Part shown: positions 1 to 5,560 of the stretch, in pieces
How positions within the stretch are numbered: the first letter of the stretch is position 1
Layout of the letters: each line of letters opens with the position of its first letter
Assembly (NCBI GenBank): GCA_039680225.1
Contig: JBDKTK010000333.1
Coordinates: 1 to 28,861 of the forward strand
Source of the DNA: JBDKTK01 sp039680225
Lineage (GTDB): Bacteria > Desulfobacterota > Syntrophia > Syntrophales > UBA4778
Reading direction: 5' to 3'
DNA length: 28,861 nucleotides
Notes under the pieces: generated by a model
The model's input: the letters and a program-made list of their open reading frames with translations, nothing else
What the model was told of the DNA's origin: nothing
The model's database searches: none
Program-made: the position numbers and the translations under genes

Positions 1-2
1 AC

Positions 3-173
3 AAGGACCGTGCGGCCGTCGTGAAGAAGTGGAACATCGATGATGCGAAAAGGGCGAAGGCCGAAGCGATGGTATTCCTTTGCCCCATGTGCTACCTGAA
101 CCTGAGGAAGCTCTGCAAGGATGATGCAATAGATCCGATATTCATAACGGAGCTGTGCAAGAAAGCCCTTTAG
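3..173 (+). CDS. HdrB-like CCG-domain Fe-S oxidoreductase, C-terminal fragment
   Basis: Only the last 56 residues are present, because the window begins inside the gene; it ends at a TAG. The visible part contains a CPMC motif (in VFLCPMCYLNL) and ends in ITELCKKAL. This closely parallels the C-terminus of the HdrB-like protein at 9556-10581, which has YLCPMCFRTL and ISDICRLAI. In HdrB-type proteins these are the final cysteines of the CCG domain that binds a non-cubane iron-sulfur cluster and takes part in heterodisulfide or thiol-linked electron transfer. The upstream domains cannot be seen, so a stand-alone HdrB and an HdrC-HdrB fusion are equally possible. A strong hairpin follows the stop codon. 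The family call is solid, the exact substrate is unknown. Confidence 0.75.
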   Translation, partial: KDRAAVVKKWNIDDAKRAKAEAMVFLCPMCYLNLRKLCKDDAIDPIFITELCKKAL

Positions 174-188
174 ATTTTGGTCATTCCG

Positions 189-246
189 ATTTAGCGCGGG
201 CAAATATGGCCCGCGCTAAATCCCGCCTTTTGCCTGTCTTTTTTTA
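189..246 (+). terminator. Strong hairpin with downstream T-run
   Basis: A perfect 13-bp inverted repeat (189-201 against 209-221) closes a 7-nt loop and lies 15 nt after the stop of the HdrB-like gene. A run of seven Ts follows at about 239-245. The T-run is 17 nt from the stem rather than adjacent, so this may be a 3'-end stabilising hairpin rather than a textbook intrinsic terminator. Either way it separates the first gene from the DUF134 promoter. Confidence 0.65.
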
Positions 247-273
247 ATCTGTTTAAAGACTTGCATTTTTATC

Positions 274-301
274 TTGACAATAATGAGCATATGCCCATAA
301 T
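274..301 (+). promoter_or_regulatory. Sigma70-like promoter with palindromic operator candidate
   Basis: TTGACA at 274-279 and CATAAT at 296-301 are separated by 16 bp. Between them, 283-298 reads ATGAGCATATGCCCAT, a 16-bp palindrome with one mismatched position, placed where a bound regulator would block RNA polymerase. Predicted initiation near 308 leaves a leader of about 13 nt, just enough to include the ribosome site AGGAGG at 309-314. The promoter call rests on the hexamers; the operator role is inference. Confidence 0.6.
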
Positions 302-320
302 AGATTGCAGGAGGATAAAT

Positions 321-785
321 ATGGTCAGACCCAAATGCCCTAGAAACGTGAGTTGCTCCCCGGAAAAGGTCTATTTCAAACCAAGGGGTATACCGGTATC
401 CATTCTGGATGAAGTTGTCCTGACTGTAGATGAACTGGAGTCGATACGGTTGGCGGATTTCGACAGCCTGTACCAGGAAAAGGCGGCGGAAAGAATGCAT
501 ATATCTCGTCAGACCTTCGGCCGGATCCTGGATTCCGCCCACAAAAAAATAGCGGACGCCCTTATAAACGGGAAGGCCATAAAGATAGAAGGAGGCGTGA
601 TTAAGATGGCCGGGACAAGGAAATTTAAGTGTGATGACTGCAGCCATGAATGGGAATTGCCCTTTGGGACAGGACGGCAAGAGGCCTGTCCGGAGTGCGG
701 CAGCAAGAACATCCACAGGGCTGAACAGGACCGGGGTCCGCACCGCCATGGCTGGAAATGCGGGTGCTTGTCTGATGAAAAATGA
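321..785 (+). CDS. DUF134 (UPF0251) HTH protein with C-terminal zinc ribbon
   Basis: A 154-residue likely DNA-binding protein. The N-terminus MVRPKCPRNV followed by a sigma-factor-region-4-like helix-turn-helix (about residues 34-90, with the segment RMHISRQTFGRILDSAHKKI) is characteristic of DUF134. A C-terminal zinc ribbon carries Cys104, Cys107, Cys123 and Cys126, and the tail is rich in His and Cys (HRHGWKCGC), suggesting metal binding. The ATG at 321 is chosen because AGGAGG sits 6 nt upstream; an in-frame extension to 261 would run back through the promoter. The neighbouring NifX-like gene starts 22 nt after the stop, and this pairing recurs in anaerobes, so the two probably form an operon concerned with metal or Fe-S cofactor handling. 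The family is clear; the regulon is unknown. Confidence 0.85.
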   Translation: MVRPKCPRNVSCSPEKVYFKPRGIPVSILDEVVLTVDELESIRLADFDSLYQEKAAERMHISRQTFGRILDSAHKKIADALINGKAIKIEGGVIKMAGTRKFKCDDCSHEWELPFGTGRQEACPECGSKNIHRAEQDRGPHRHGWKCGCLSDEK

Positions 786-807
786 AGAAAAGGAGAACAG
801 GAAAAGA

Positions 808-1200
808 ATGAAGATAGCAGTACCATCAATTGACGGAAAAACCATTTCTGAACACTTCGGCAGAAGCGCCTGGTTTATTGTCTTTGAAACGGAGAACGGA
901 AAGATCAGCGGCCGGGAAGTAAGGAGCAACGTATTTACGCCCCATGCCTTGGGCGAATGCAATGGCGAAAAAGAACATCACGGAGCACATCACCATTCCC
1001 ACTCTGCCGTGACATCAGCGTTGAGTGACTGCAAGTACTTGCTGTGCCGCGGCATAGGGTTGAGGGCGGTCGAGGACCTGAAAATCAAAGGCATAGAGCC
1101 TTTTATCCTGGATAAGACATATCCGCCCGCAGTAGCCGTTACGCTTTTTCTCCAGGGGATGCTCAGTTCAACAGGGAAAAGCTGCAGGTGCCACGAGTAA
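808..1200 (+). CDS. Dinitrogenase iron-molybdenum cofactor family protein (NifX/NifB C-terminal-like)
   Basis: A 130-residue single-domain protein. The N-terminus MKIAVPSIDGKTISEHFGRS is the signature of the Fe-Mo cofactor biosynthesis fold, which binds and carries metal-sulfur cofactor precursors. A His-rich insert (HHGAHHHSHS, about residues 57-66) and the C-terminal CRCHE add potential metal ligands. A CDCKYLLC-like pair (SDCKYLLCRGIGLRAVEDL) matches the usual core of the family. The ATG at 808 follows AAGGAG at 790-795; an in-frame ATG at 775 would overlap the previous gene and lacks a good ribosome site. No nitrogenase genes are visible, so a role in nitrogen fixation is not implied; many anaerobes have orphan members. 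Confidence 0.85.
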   Translation: MKIAVPSIDGKTISEHFGRSAWFIVFETENGKISGREVRSNVFTPHALGECNGEKEHHGAHHHSHSAVTSALSDCKYLLCRGIGLRAVEDLKIKGIEPFILDKTYPPAVAVTLFLQGMLSSTGKSCRCHE

Positions 1201-1253
1201 GGGATCGAAAAATATTCAGTGTGGCGTCGAGGAATTCGAGAACAGAAAGTCAT

Positions 1254-1290
1254 AAAATCAGGGCTCATGGGGTGAAAAAAGCTGATTTTT
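1254..1290 (+). terminator. Possible weak terminator after the NifX-like gene
   Basis: AAAATCAG (1254-1261) can pair with CTGATTTT (1282-1289) and ends in a short T-run. The loop is about 20 nt, longer than typical, so the call is weak. It lies between the NifX-like gene and the rhodanese ribosome site (AGGAGGGGG, about 1300-1308). Confidence 0.3.
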
Positions 1291-1309
1291 CGGCAAAAAG
1301 GAGGGGGTC

Positions 1310-1759
1310 ATGAACGCAAAAAAGTTTTCAGTCGTTTTTATTGTCGCTCTCTTGCTTTTCACGTGGCCTGCCATGGTCCCGGCAAGAGATATCTCTCCTA
1401 TAGTGACCGTTGACTGGCTTGAAAAGAACCTTTCCAACCCGAAGCTTGTAATCCTGGATATCCGCAAGGTAGAGGATTACAGGGAAGGCCATATTTCGGG
1501 CGCTGTAAGCGCGAGTTACAGAACCTGGGCATACGGCAAGGCAGGCAAGCGCGAGGAAATCCCCCGGCAGGACGACCTGTTCGATGCTGTCGGGGATGCC
1601 GGAATAAAGCCGCATTCGCTGGTGGCGGTCGTCTGCAGCATGGCCCTTTTTACTTCGTTAACCCCTGATCCATCGAGGCTGCATGTAAATGAGACCGGCC
1701 CCCAAAGATTATCTTCCCCCGCGCCTGCTCCATGCCGGAGTGCCGGTTTCATCCCTTAG
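1310..1759 (+). pseudogene. Secreted rhodanese-family protein, 3'-truncated
   Basis: The first ~110 residues are a secreted single-domain sulfurtransferase: a signal peptide (hydrophobic stretch VVFIVALLLFTW, likely cleavage after VPAR or nearby), then ISPIVTVDWLEKNL and VILDIRKVEDYREGHISGAV, the canonical start of a rhodanese domain. After HSLVAVV the family similarity stops. The region that should carry the second half of the domain, including the active-site Cys loop, is replaced by about 40 residues of unrelated, proline-rich sequence (CSMALFTSLTPDPSRL onward). The last 51 nt of the open frame overlap the convergent gene at 1709-2161. This looks like a 3' deletion with read-through into foreign sequence, so the product is probably not an active sulfurtransferase. 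The start is firm, with a strong AGGAGG upstream. Confidence 0.7.
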
Positions 1760-2161
1760 TTTAAGGGCCTGGCCGCCTTTTTTCACTTCCGAGGCGATTA
1801 TGGCGGGCTTCTTATTGAACGTTATCCGCGAACCGGTGACCTCGACCTTGTCGCCCGGATCGAATTTCACGCCCTGCTTATCCATGTACCAGGAAGGGCC
1901 GTGGTGGACCCGTATCGACCCTTTATCAGTTTTCAGGACCATGTGAACTCCCTGGCTCATGCCCCTGCGCGGCGTGAACAACTCTATTTTCTCTACCTCA
2001 CCCGACAGATTCTCCACCGTTTTCGGATCATACATCCTGTTGTAGCTTGTTCCGGGACCCCAACCTCCCGCTCCCTTTCCGCCCTGCGCAAAAGATTCGC
2101 CGGAAAGGAATATTAAAAACACAGCCAACACGGCAATTGAAACGACAACCGATCTTTTCAT
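1709..2161 (-). CDS. Exported OB-fold-like protein of unknown function
   Basis: A 150-residue exported protein. An N-terminal signal peptide (MKRSVVVSIAVLAVFLIFLS, probable cleavage after SFAQ) is followed by a Gly-rich segment and a compact beta-rich domain with TVENLSGEVEKIELFTP, GVHMVLKTDKGSIRVHHGPSWYM and GDKVEVTGSRITFNKKPAIIASEV. The pattern of short strands and the G-[DE]-x-V-x-V-x-G-S element is OB-fold-like; homologues are often labelled simply DNA-binding protein. It sits 111 nt downstream of the YeeE pair in the same direction, so it may be the last gene of that operon. A GGGGGG run precedes the ATG. The location outside the cytoplasmic membrane is inferred from the signal peptide; no reaction is assigned. 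Confidence 0.7.
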   Translation of the reverse strand: MKRSVVVSIAVLAVFLIFLSGESFAQGGKGAGGWGPGTSYNRMYDPKTVENLSGEVEKIELFTPRRGMSQGVHMVLKTDKGSIRVHHGPSWYMDKQGVKFDPGDKVEVTGSRITFNKKPAIIASEVKKGGQALKLRDETGTPAWSRRGGR

Positions 2162-2272
2162 TACCCTGCCCCCCTTTCTTTTTTTTAAATGTTAGTTACT
2201 TCCCATCAGGCCGACAATAAGGAAAATCCTGACGGCGATTCGATCCTGCCCATGCATCAATGTGCCTGCCGG

Positions 2273-2800
2273 TCAAAGTCCCTTTTTCTCGAACCAGCGG
2301 AACAGCAGAATTCCCAGTACAACCATTGCCGCTATAACCAGCCAGTGGTTGATTTGCAGGACCTGTGGAATAGTGATCCTGCCCAGGTCCCCCCAGGTAA
2401 GGACGGTGCCCTTCAGGGCGGGATAAAACTCCGCAAAGAGAGCGGCGCCGGCAAGCATGCCGAAAATTCCCCACAAGGCGTCCCACCTGCCCTCGCCCAG
2501 CGCGCCCATCTGCGTGCCGGGGCAGTAGCCGAGGAGCCCCCAGCCGACGCCGAAGATCAGGCCCCCGATGATATTGCCGCCGAGGACCGTGGCTTTCAGG
2601 GAAAGTTTGGCCATGCCCAGGTCCACAAGGAGATAAACCCCCGCCATGGCCACCAGGATCGAGGTGAGCATGAATTTGACAATAGTCATATCTTTCAGAA
2701 GCAGGGCGCCGATTTGTTTGTCATAACGGATCACCCGTCCCTTCTGAAGAAGGAACCCGAATATAATCCCGGTTATCAACCCGTAGATAAGCTCGTTCAT
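2273..2800 (-). CDS. YeeE/YedE-family transporter, C-terminal half (separate gene)
   Basis: A 175-residue polytopic membrane protein, the second half of a split YeeE/YedE (DUF395) transporter. Hydrophobic segments occur at about 5-18, 40-62, 76-92, 108-125 and 151-168. The conserved family motif GWGLLGYCPGTQMGALGEG places Cys92 at the position used by thiosulfate transporters of the TsuA/YeeE type for sulfur relay. The ATG at 2800 overlaps the TGA of the upstream half as ATGA, so the halves are translationally coupled and probably assemble together. The ribosome site GGAGG lies in the end of the upstream gene. Family members import thiosulfate or are linked to selenium metabolism; which applies here cannot be decided from sequence. 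Confidence 0.88.
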   Translation of the reverse strand: MNELIYGLITGIIFGFLLQKGRVIRYDKQIGALLLKDMTIVKFMLTSILVAMAGVYLLVDLGMAKLSLKATVLGGNIIGGLIFGVGWGLLGYCPGTQMGALGEGRWDALWGIFGMLAGAALFAEFYPALKGTVLTWGDLGRITIPQVLQINHWLVIAAMVVLGILLFRWFEKKGL

Positions 2801-3321
2801 GATTTGTTTCCTCCCCGATAAATAATAGAGGCGATTATGATCCCTCCGGCAAAGAAGCAGACCAAAGATAAATACCCGCTGACGGCTAACTGAAGCGAAC
2901 CGCTCAGTCCATGTCCGCTCGGTCACCCATCGGCGAGGCGGGCCCCGAACATGGCAACGGCCCCTCCAATAAAGGCAACTAGGGCGCGTTTCGGGATGGA
3001 CGATCCGAAGCGTCCCCTCCAGCGGTCCGGCACGGCCTGCCAGCGGAAGGACCGGGATGTTGTTGACGACACCAGGGCGCCGATAAAGATGCCGGCCACA
3101 AAGAGGAACTGCCAATCAATTTTTGGCATTTCTTTCTTGAAATAGGCCATCCGGGCTACCCGTTCCGCATCAAAGATCTGCTCGATAAAACCTGCCGACC
3201 GGACGAACGTCGTCGAGGCCCCGACGTATTTACCTGTGAACCAGACCGAGAAGATAAGCAGAAGCCCGGTCAGGGCGCCGGCAATGTAGGGATTCCATCC
3301 TTTCTTTTCTTTCTGCTCCAT
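2797..3321 (-). CDS. Candidate selenoprotein: YeeE/YedE-family transporter N-terminal half with in-frame UGA (Sec133)
   Basis: Read normally the gene stops at a TGA (2923-2925) after 132 residues. Read through, it gives a 174-residue protein whose next residues are U-PSGHGLSGSLQLAVSGY and then FFAGGIIIA, the hallmark of YeeE/YedE (family motif GCxSGHGxSG), with the UGA exactly at the motif Cys. The extended frame ends in a TGA that overlaps the ATG of the second half as ATGA, which makes no sense for a gene ending at 2923. Earlier segments fit the family: a TM at about 14-32, FVAGIFIGALVSS at 75-86, and KRALVAFIGGAVAMFGARLADG leading into Sec133. A stem-loop follows the UGA (see 2889-2908). 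The start at ATG 3321 has AGGAGG upstream, 16 nt after the cytochrome b gene. A Sec here would replace the thiolate in the sulfur-relay path. A nonsense mutation is the alternative, but the intact downstream half argues against it. Confidence 0.85.
2889..2908 (-). promoter_or_regulatory. Candidate bacterial SECIS element of the YeeE selenoprotein gene
   Basis: In the mRNA, ACUGA-GCG pairs with CGC-(U)-UCAGU: eight base pairs with one bulged U on the 3' side and an apical GUU loop closed by G-C. The apex lies 22-25 nt after the UGA, within the range known for SelB-dependent SECIS hairpins. The G-G-U at the apex resembles known bacterial SECIS loops. The bulge is on the opposite side from that in E. 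coli fdhF, so the match is approximate. Confidence 0.6.
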
Positions 3322-3337
3322 ATTTCCCTCCTTTCCT

Positions 3338-4075
3338 TTAATCAGCGCCGCTGTTCGGCCTTTCCATGTTCTGTTCAGCAGCCGGCGGAGCTGTTTCTTC
3401 AGCATTGTCCTCCAGTTGATTGATCCACAGCGGATGGCGCCGGCGGGCGTAATCGAGCCCGACCCTGCCTGTGAATATCCCTCTCACCATGGGGCGGTTC
3501 GGTTTTATGACGAGGGCCCCGAGGTGCGCCGTCACTGAAAAAATGAACAGGACAAAAAATATGTTGTGGACCCACGTTGCCCAAAGCACGAGAGAATAGT
3601 TCATGTCCGGCAGGTAAACGTTCTTGACGGTTTTTATGATGCCGGAGACGATCAGCATCGCAATGACCACTGCCATTCCCGCGTAGGCCAGCCGCTGTTC
3701 CGGGAGATATTTCCCGAAGGGCGGCTCCCCGCTTTTTTCGAAGAAGCTCTTGATAACGAGAATCGAAGTCTTCACGTCGCCTTTTGCGGGGACCAGGCCC
3801 CTGTCATTGAGGAACCCGTGATAGACAACATGAAATACTGCGGCAAAAATGAATATAGTTGAAGCGGCATAATGGACGTGCAGCGATGTTATAAAATCGC
3901 CCGACCACGCCAGCCCCGGGATCGAGGTCAGGTAATAGCGGTTGGCCATGGGCAATTCAAACATGCCGGATACGAACAGGACAAGGCCGGAGAGCGCTAT
4001 GGCCCAGTGCTCGATCAGATCAACGATGCCGTGGCGCTCGACAAGCCCCTTATCGGAGAGGATTTTTCCATTCAT
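3338..4075 (-). CDS. Formate-dehydrogenase-gamma-like cytochrome b subunit
   Basis: A 245-residue integral membrane di-heme-type cytochrome b of the FdnI / Ni-Fe-hydrogenase b-cytochrome group, which passes electrons between a periplasmic Fe-S subunit and the quinone pool. Candidate heme ligands are His15 or His23 (ERHGIVDLIEHW), the cluster HVHYAASTIFIFAAVFHVVYH in the second membrane helix, and WVHNIFF with AHLGAL in the fourth. Four hydrophobic helices are visible, followed by a polar C-terminal tail. The ATG at 4075 overlaps the TGA of the ferredoxin gene as ATGA, proving tight coupling. No molybdopterin or hydrogenase catalytic subunit is encoded nearby; the following genes are instead the split YeeE transporter. 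Confidence 0.85.
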   Translation of the reverse strand: MNGKILSDKGLVERHGIVDLIEHWAIALSGLVLFVSGMFELPMANRYYLTSIPGLAWSGDFITSLHVHYAASTIFIFAAVFHVVYHGFLNDRGLVPAKGDVKTSILVIKSFFEKSGEPPFGKYLPEQRLAYAGMAVVIAMLIVSGIIKTVKNVYLPDMNYSLVLWATWVHNIFFVLFIFSVTAHLGALVIKPNRPMVRGIFTGRVGLDYARRRHPLWINQLEDNAEETAPPAAEQNMERPNSGAD

Positions 4076-5088
4076 ATTTTTTGCCCTCCCCTTTTTTGAG
4101 AGGCCTGTTCGGCATCTTCTTTCACGAGGGCCTTCCTCCGTGAGAGCCATCCCAATGCTCCCGCCGCGACTGCCGCCCCCAGGACGGGAGATGCCAGGAC
4201 CAGTTTGCCCGCAGTGTCCGTCCTTGCCATCTGCCTCTGAACCCCCGGCTGCATATCGGGACGGCCGGGCTTCTTTTCCATGGTTTTATTGACAGCCTCG
4301 AAAGAGACCGGGGAAACATACAGCGTTGATGTCCCGCCGTTTTCTTCCCTGCCGTAAATGAACCCGTTCATCGCCCTGGCGCGTTCGCGGGCAAGGCGAT
4401 TGATTTCGTCACGCGGGCCGATCAGCATCGCTTTTTTCGGGCATGCCTCGATGCAGGCCGGCGCTTTCCCCTGGACCAGCCGGTCGTGGCAGAGGTCGCA
4501 TTTGTACATGACGCCGTTTCCCATCAGGGTCGGCAGGATGTGAAGGTAAATACCCACTCCCGACTGGCGCTGGGGGATCTCCCAAGGGCAGACGGTCTTG
4601 CACTTGGCCCCGCCGAAGCACAGGTCCTGGTCTATGACCACCGCGCCGTCCGGATGCTTGTGGTTGGCCGAGAACGGGCAGATCGCGGCGCAGGCGGGGT
4701 TGTCGCAATGCATGCAGCGCCGCGGGACAAATAAGGTCTGCTTCCGGCCTCCGGCTTCGATTTCCGCTTTATGTACGTAAATGAAATTATAAGGCGTGAG
4801 CCGGTCCGCCACGTCCCGTTTCTCCGACCAGTCTTCGACGGTTTTCCTGGGATAGGGCACGGGTACAGGTTTCTTGACCTGGGGGATATTATCCCTGTTC
4901 AACTGCTTGCATGCAGAGACACACTGCGGGATTTCCTTTCCGGCACACCCGTCGCAGAGGCTCAGGTCAATAAGGGTGGCAACTTTTCCCGCGCTCCACG
5001 CGGCTGCTTTTTTGGGGACGGCCATTCCCGACAGGGCCGCAATTCCTGCGCTCACCTTTAAAAAAGACCGGCGGTTTATATCAGACAT
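4072..5088 (-). CDS. Tat-exported four-cluster ferredoxin subunit (FdhB/HybA-like)
   Basis: A 338-residue Fe-S electron-transfer subunit. A twin-arginine signal (NRRSFLK, residues 5-11, then a hydrophobic stretch) directs export. Sixteen cysteines fall in four groups: LCDGCAGKEIPQCVSAC, CMHCDNPACAAICP, CFGGAKCKTVCP and CDLCHDRLVQGKAPACIEACP, as expected for four [4Fe-4S] clusters. A C-terminal hydrophobic helix (about 300-320, LVLASPVLGAAVAAGALGWL followed by RRK) would anchor it in the membrane from the outside, as in FdnH. It starts 14 nt after the CstR-like regulator (AGGGGG upstream) and overlaps the cytochrome b. The usual catalytic partner (FdhA, PsrA or hydrogenase) is absent, so the electron donor or acceptor is unknown; the context points to sulfur chemistry. 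Confidence 0.85.
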   Translation of the reverse strand: MSDINRRSFLKVSAGIAALSGMAVPKKAAAWSAGKVATLIDLSLCDGCAGKEIPQCVSACKQLNRDNIPQVKKPVPVPYPRKTVEDWSEKRDVADRLTPYNFIYVHKAEIEAGGRKQTLFVPRRCMHCDNPACAAICPFSANHKHPDGAVVIDQDLCFGGAKCKTVCPWEIPQRQSGVGIYLHILPTLMGNGVMYKCDLCHDRLVQGKAPACIEACPKKAMLIGPRDEINRLARERARAMNGFIYGREENGGTSTLYVSPVSFEAVNKTMEKKPGRPDMQPGVQRQMARTDTAGKLVLASPVLGAAVAAGALGWLSRRKALVKEDAEQASQKRGGQKI

Positions 5089-5102
5089 ATAAATCCCCCT
5101 TC

Positions 5103-5366
5103 TCAAGAGGCGTCGATGAATTGTTTTAAAGCACCCTTCAGTTCCTCCAGGCCTTTATCCGGATTCTTTGAGGCGTCTGTTAAGCATTTTTCCATATAGA
5201 TCGAAATTATGGCCGTGCCGGTCCTCTTCATTGCCGCAGTCACCGCGGCAAGCTGGACCAAAATTTCCACGCATTCAGCCTCATTTTCGACCAGCCTCTG
5301 CAATCCCCTGACCTGTCCCTCTATCCTCCTGAGCCGGTCAAATATTTTCTTCCGTTCCATTTGCAT
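5103..5366 (-). CDS. CsoR/CstR-family metal- or persulfide-sensing repressor
   Basis: An 87-residue all-helical repressor of the CsoR/RcnR/FrmR/CstR family. RLRRIEGQVRGLQRLVE is the family DNA-binding signature. The sensor cysteines are Cys32 (EAECVEIL) and Cys61 (YMEKCLTD). The copper-binding His that CsoR proteins carry four residues before the second Cys is Tyr here (Y57), so the protein resembles CstR, which senses persulfide by cross-linking the two cysteines, more than a copper sensor. The start at ATG 5366 is chosen over ATG 5360 because both fit, and over longer frames because these would run through the operator. It is the first gene of the operon that continues with ferredoxin, cytochrome b and the YeeE pair. 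Copper or nickel sensing cannot be fully excluded. Confidence 0.85.
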   Translation of the reverse strand: MQMERKKIFDRLRRIEGQVRGLQRLVENEAECVEILVQLAAVTAAMKRTGTAIISIYMEKCLTDASKNPDKGLEELKGALKQFIDAS

Positions 5367-5372
5367 ATTCGT

Positions 5373-5389
5373 ATACCCCCATGGGGTAT
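5373..5389 (-). promoter_or_regulatory. CstR/CsoR-type operator
   Basis: The site ATACCCCCATGGGGTAT is a perfect 7-bp inverted repeat around a 3-bp centre, matching the C/G-tract architecture of CsoR and CstR operators (ATACCC...GGGTAT). It begins 7 nt upstream of the repressor ATG and overlaps the presumed transcription start and ribosome site. No second copy was noticed elsewhere in the window. Confidence 0.8.
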
Positions 5390-5416
5390 CTTTAATCAGG
5401 CAGGTAAGATTGTCAA
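5390..5416 (-). promoter_or_regulatory. Promoter of the CstR-led operon
   Basis: On the minus strand a consensus TTGACA occupies 5416-5411. After 16-17 bp comes TAAAGAT, a weak -10 element, immediately followed by the CstR operator. Repressor binding would cover the -10 and start region. A weak -10 with a perfect -35 is typical of tightly regulated promoters. Confidence 0.55.
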
Positions 5417-5530
5417 GAGAGGTTTTTTGATTAACAGAGATTGAAAAGGACTGCGGTTTTGCGAAGGTGAGTTTCTGCAACTGTAAAGGGCGCACGGCCA
5501 TACGCCCCGACAATGGCTGTAATATGTCGT

Positions 5531-5553
5531 AAAAAGCTACCGGATAATTCCGG
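5531..5553 (-). terminator. Intrinsic terminator after the Sec44 flavoprotein gene
   Basis: On the minus strand CCGGA-ATTA-TCCGG forms a 5-bp stem (extendable by one G-U pair) followed within three bases by TTTTT. It lies just after the TGA at 5561 and so separates the flavoprotein transcript from the CstR operon. Confidence 0.6.
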
Positions 5554-5560
5554 CGAAACA

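Noticed and set aside
808..1200. Evidence for nitrogen fixation from the NifX-like gene
   Set aside because: No nitrogenase structural or maturation genes are present; orphan members of this family are common in anaerobes.
2801..3115. N-terminal extension of the second YeeE half
   Set aside because: It is an out-of-frame shadow of the first half; the ATG at 2800 with GGAGG and ATGA overlap is clearly the start.
2923..3405. YeeE half as a 132-residue protein ending at the TGA, or starting upstream at 3405
   Set aside because: The downstream frame carries the conserved motif and ends in a coupled overlap. The upstream extension runs into the end of the cytochrome b gene and lacks a ribosome site.
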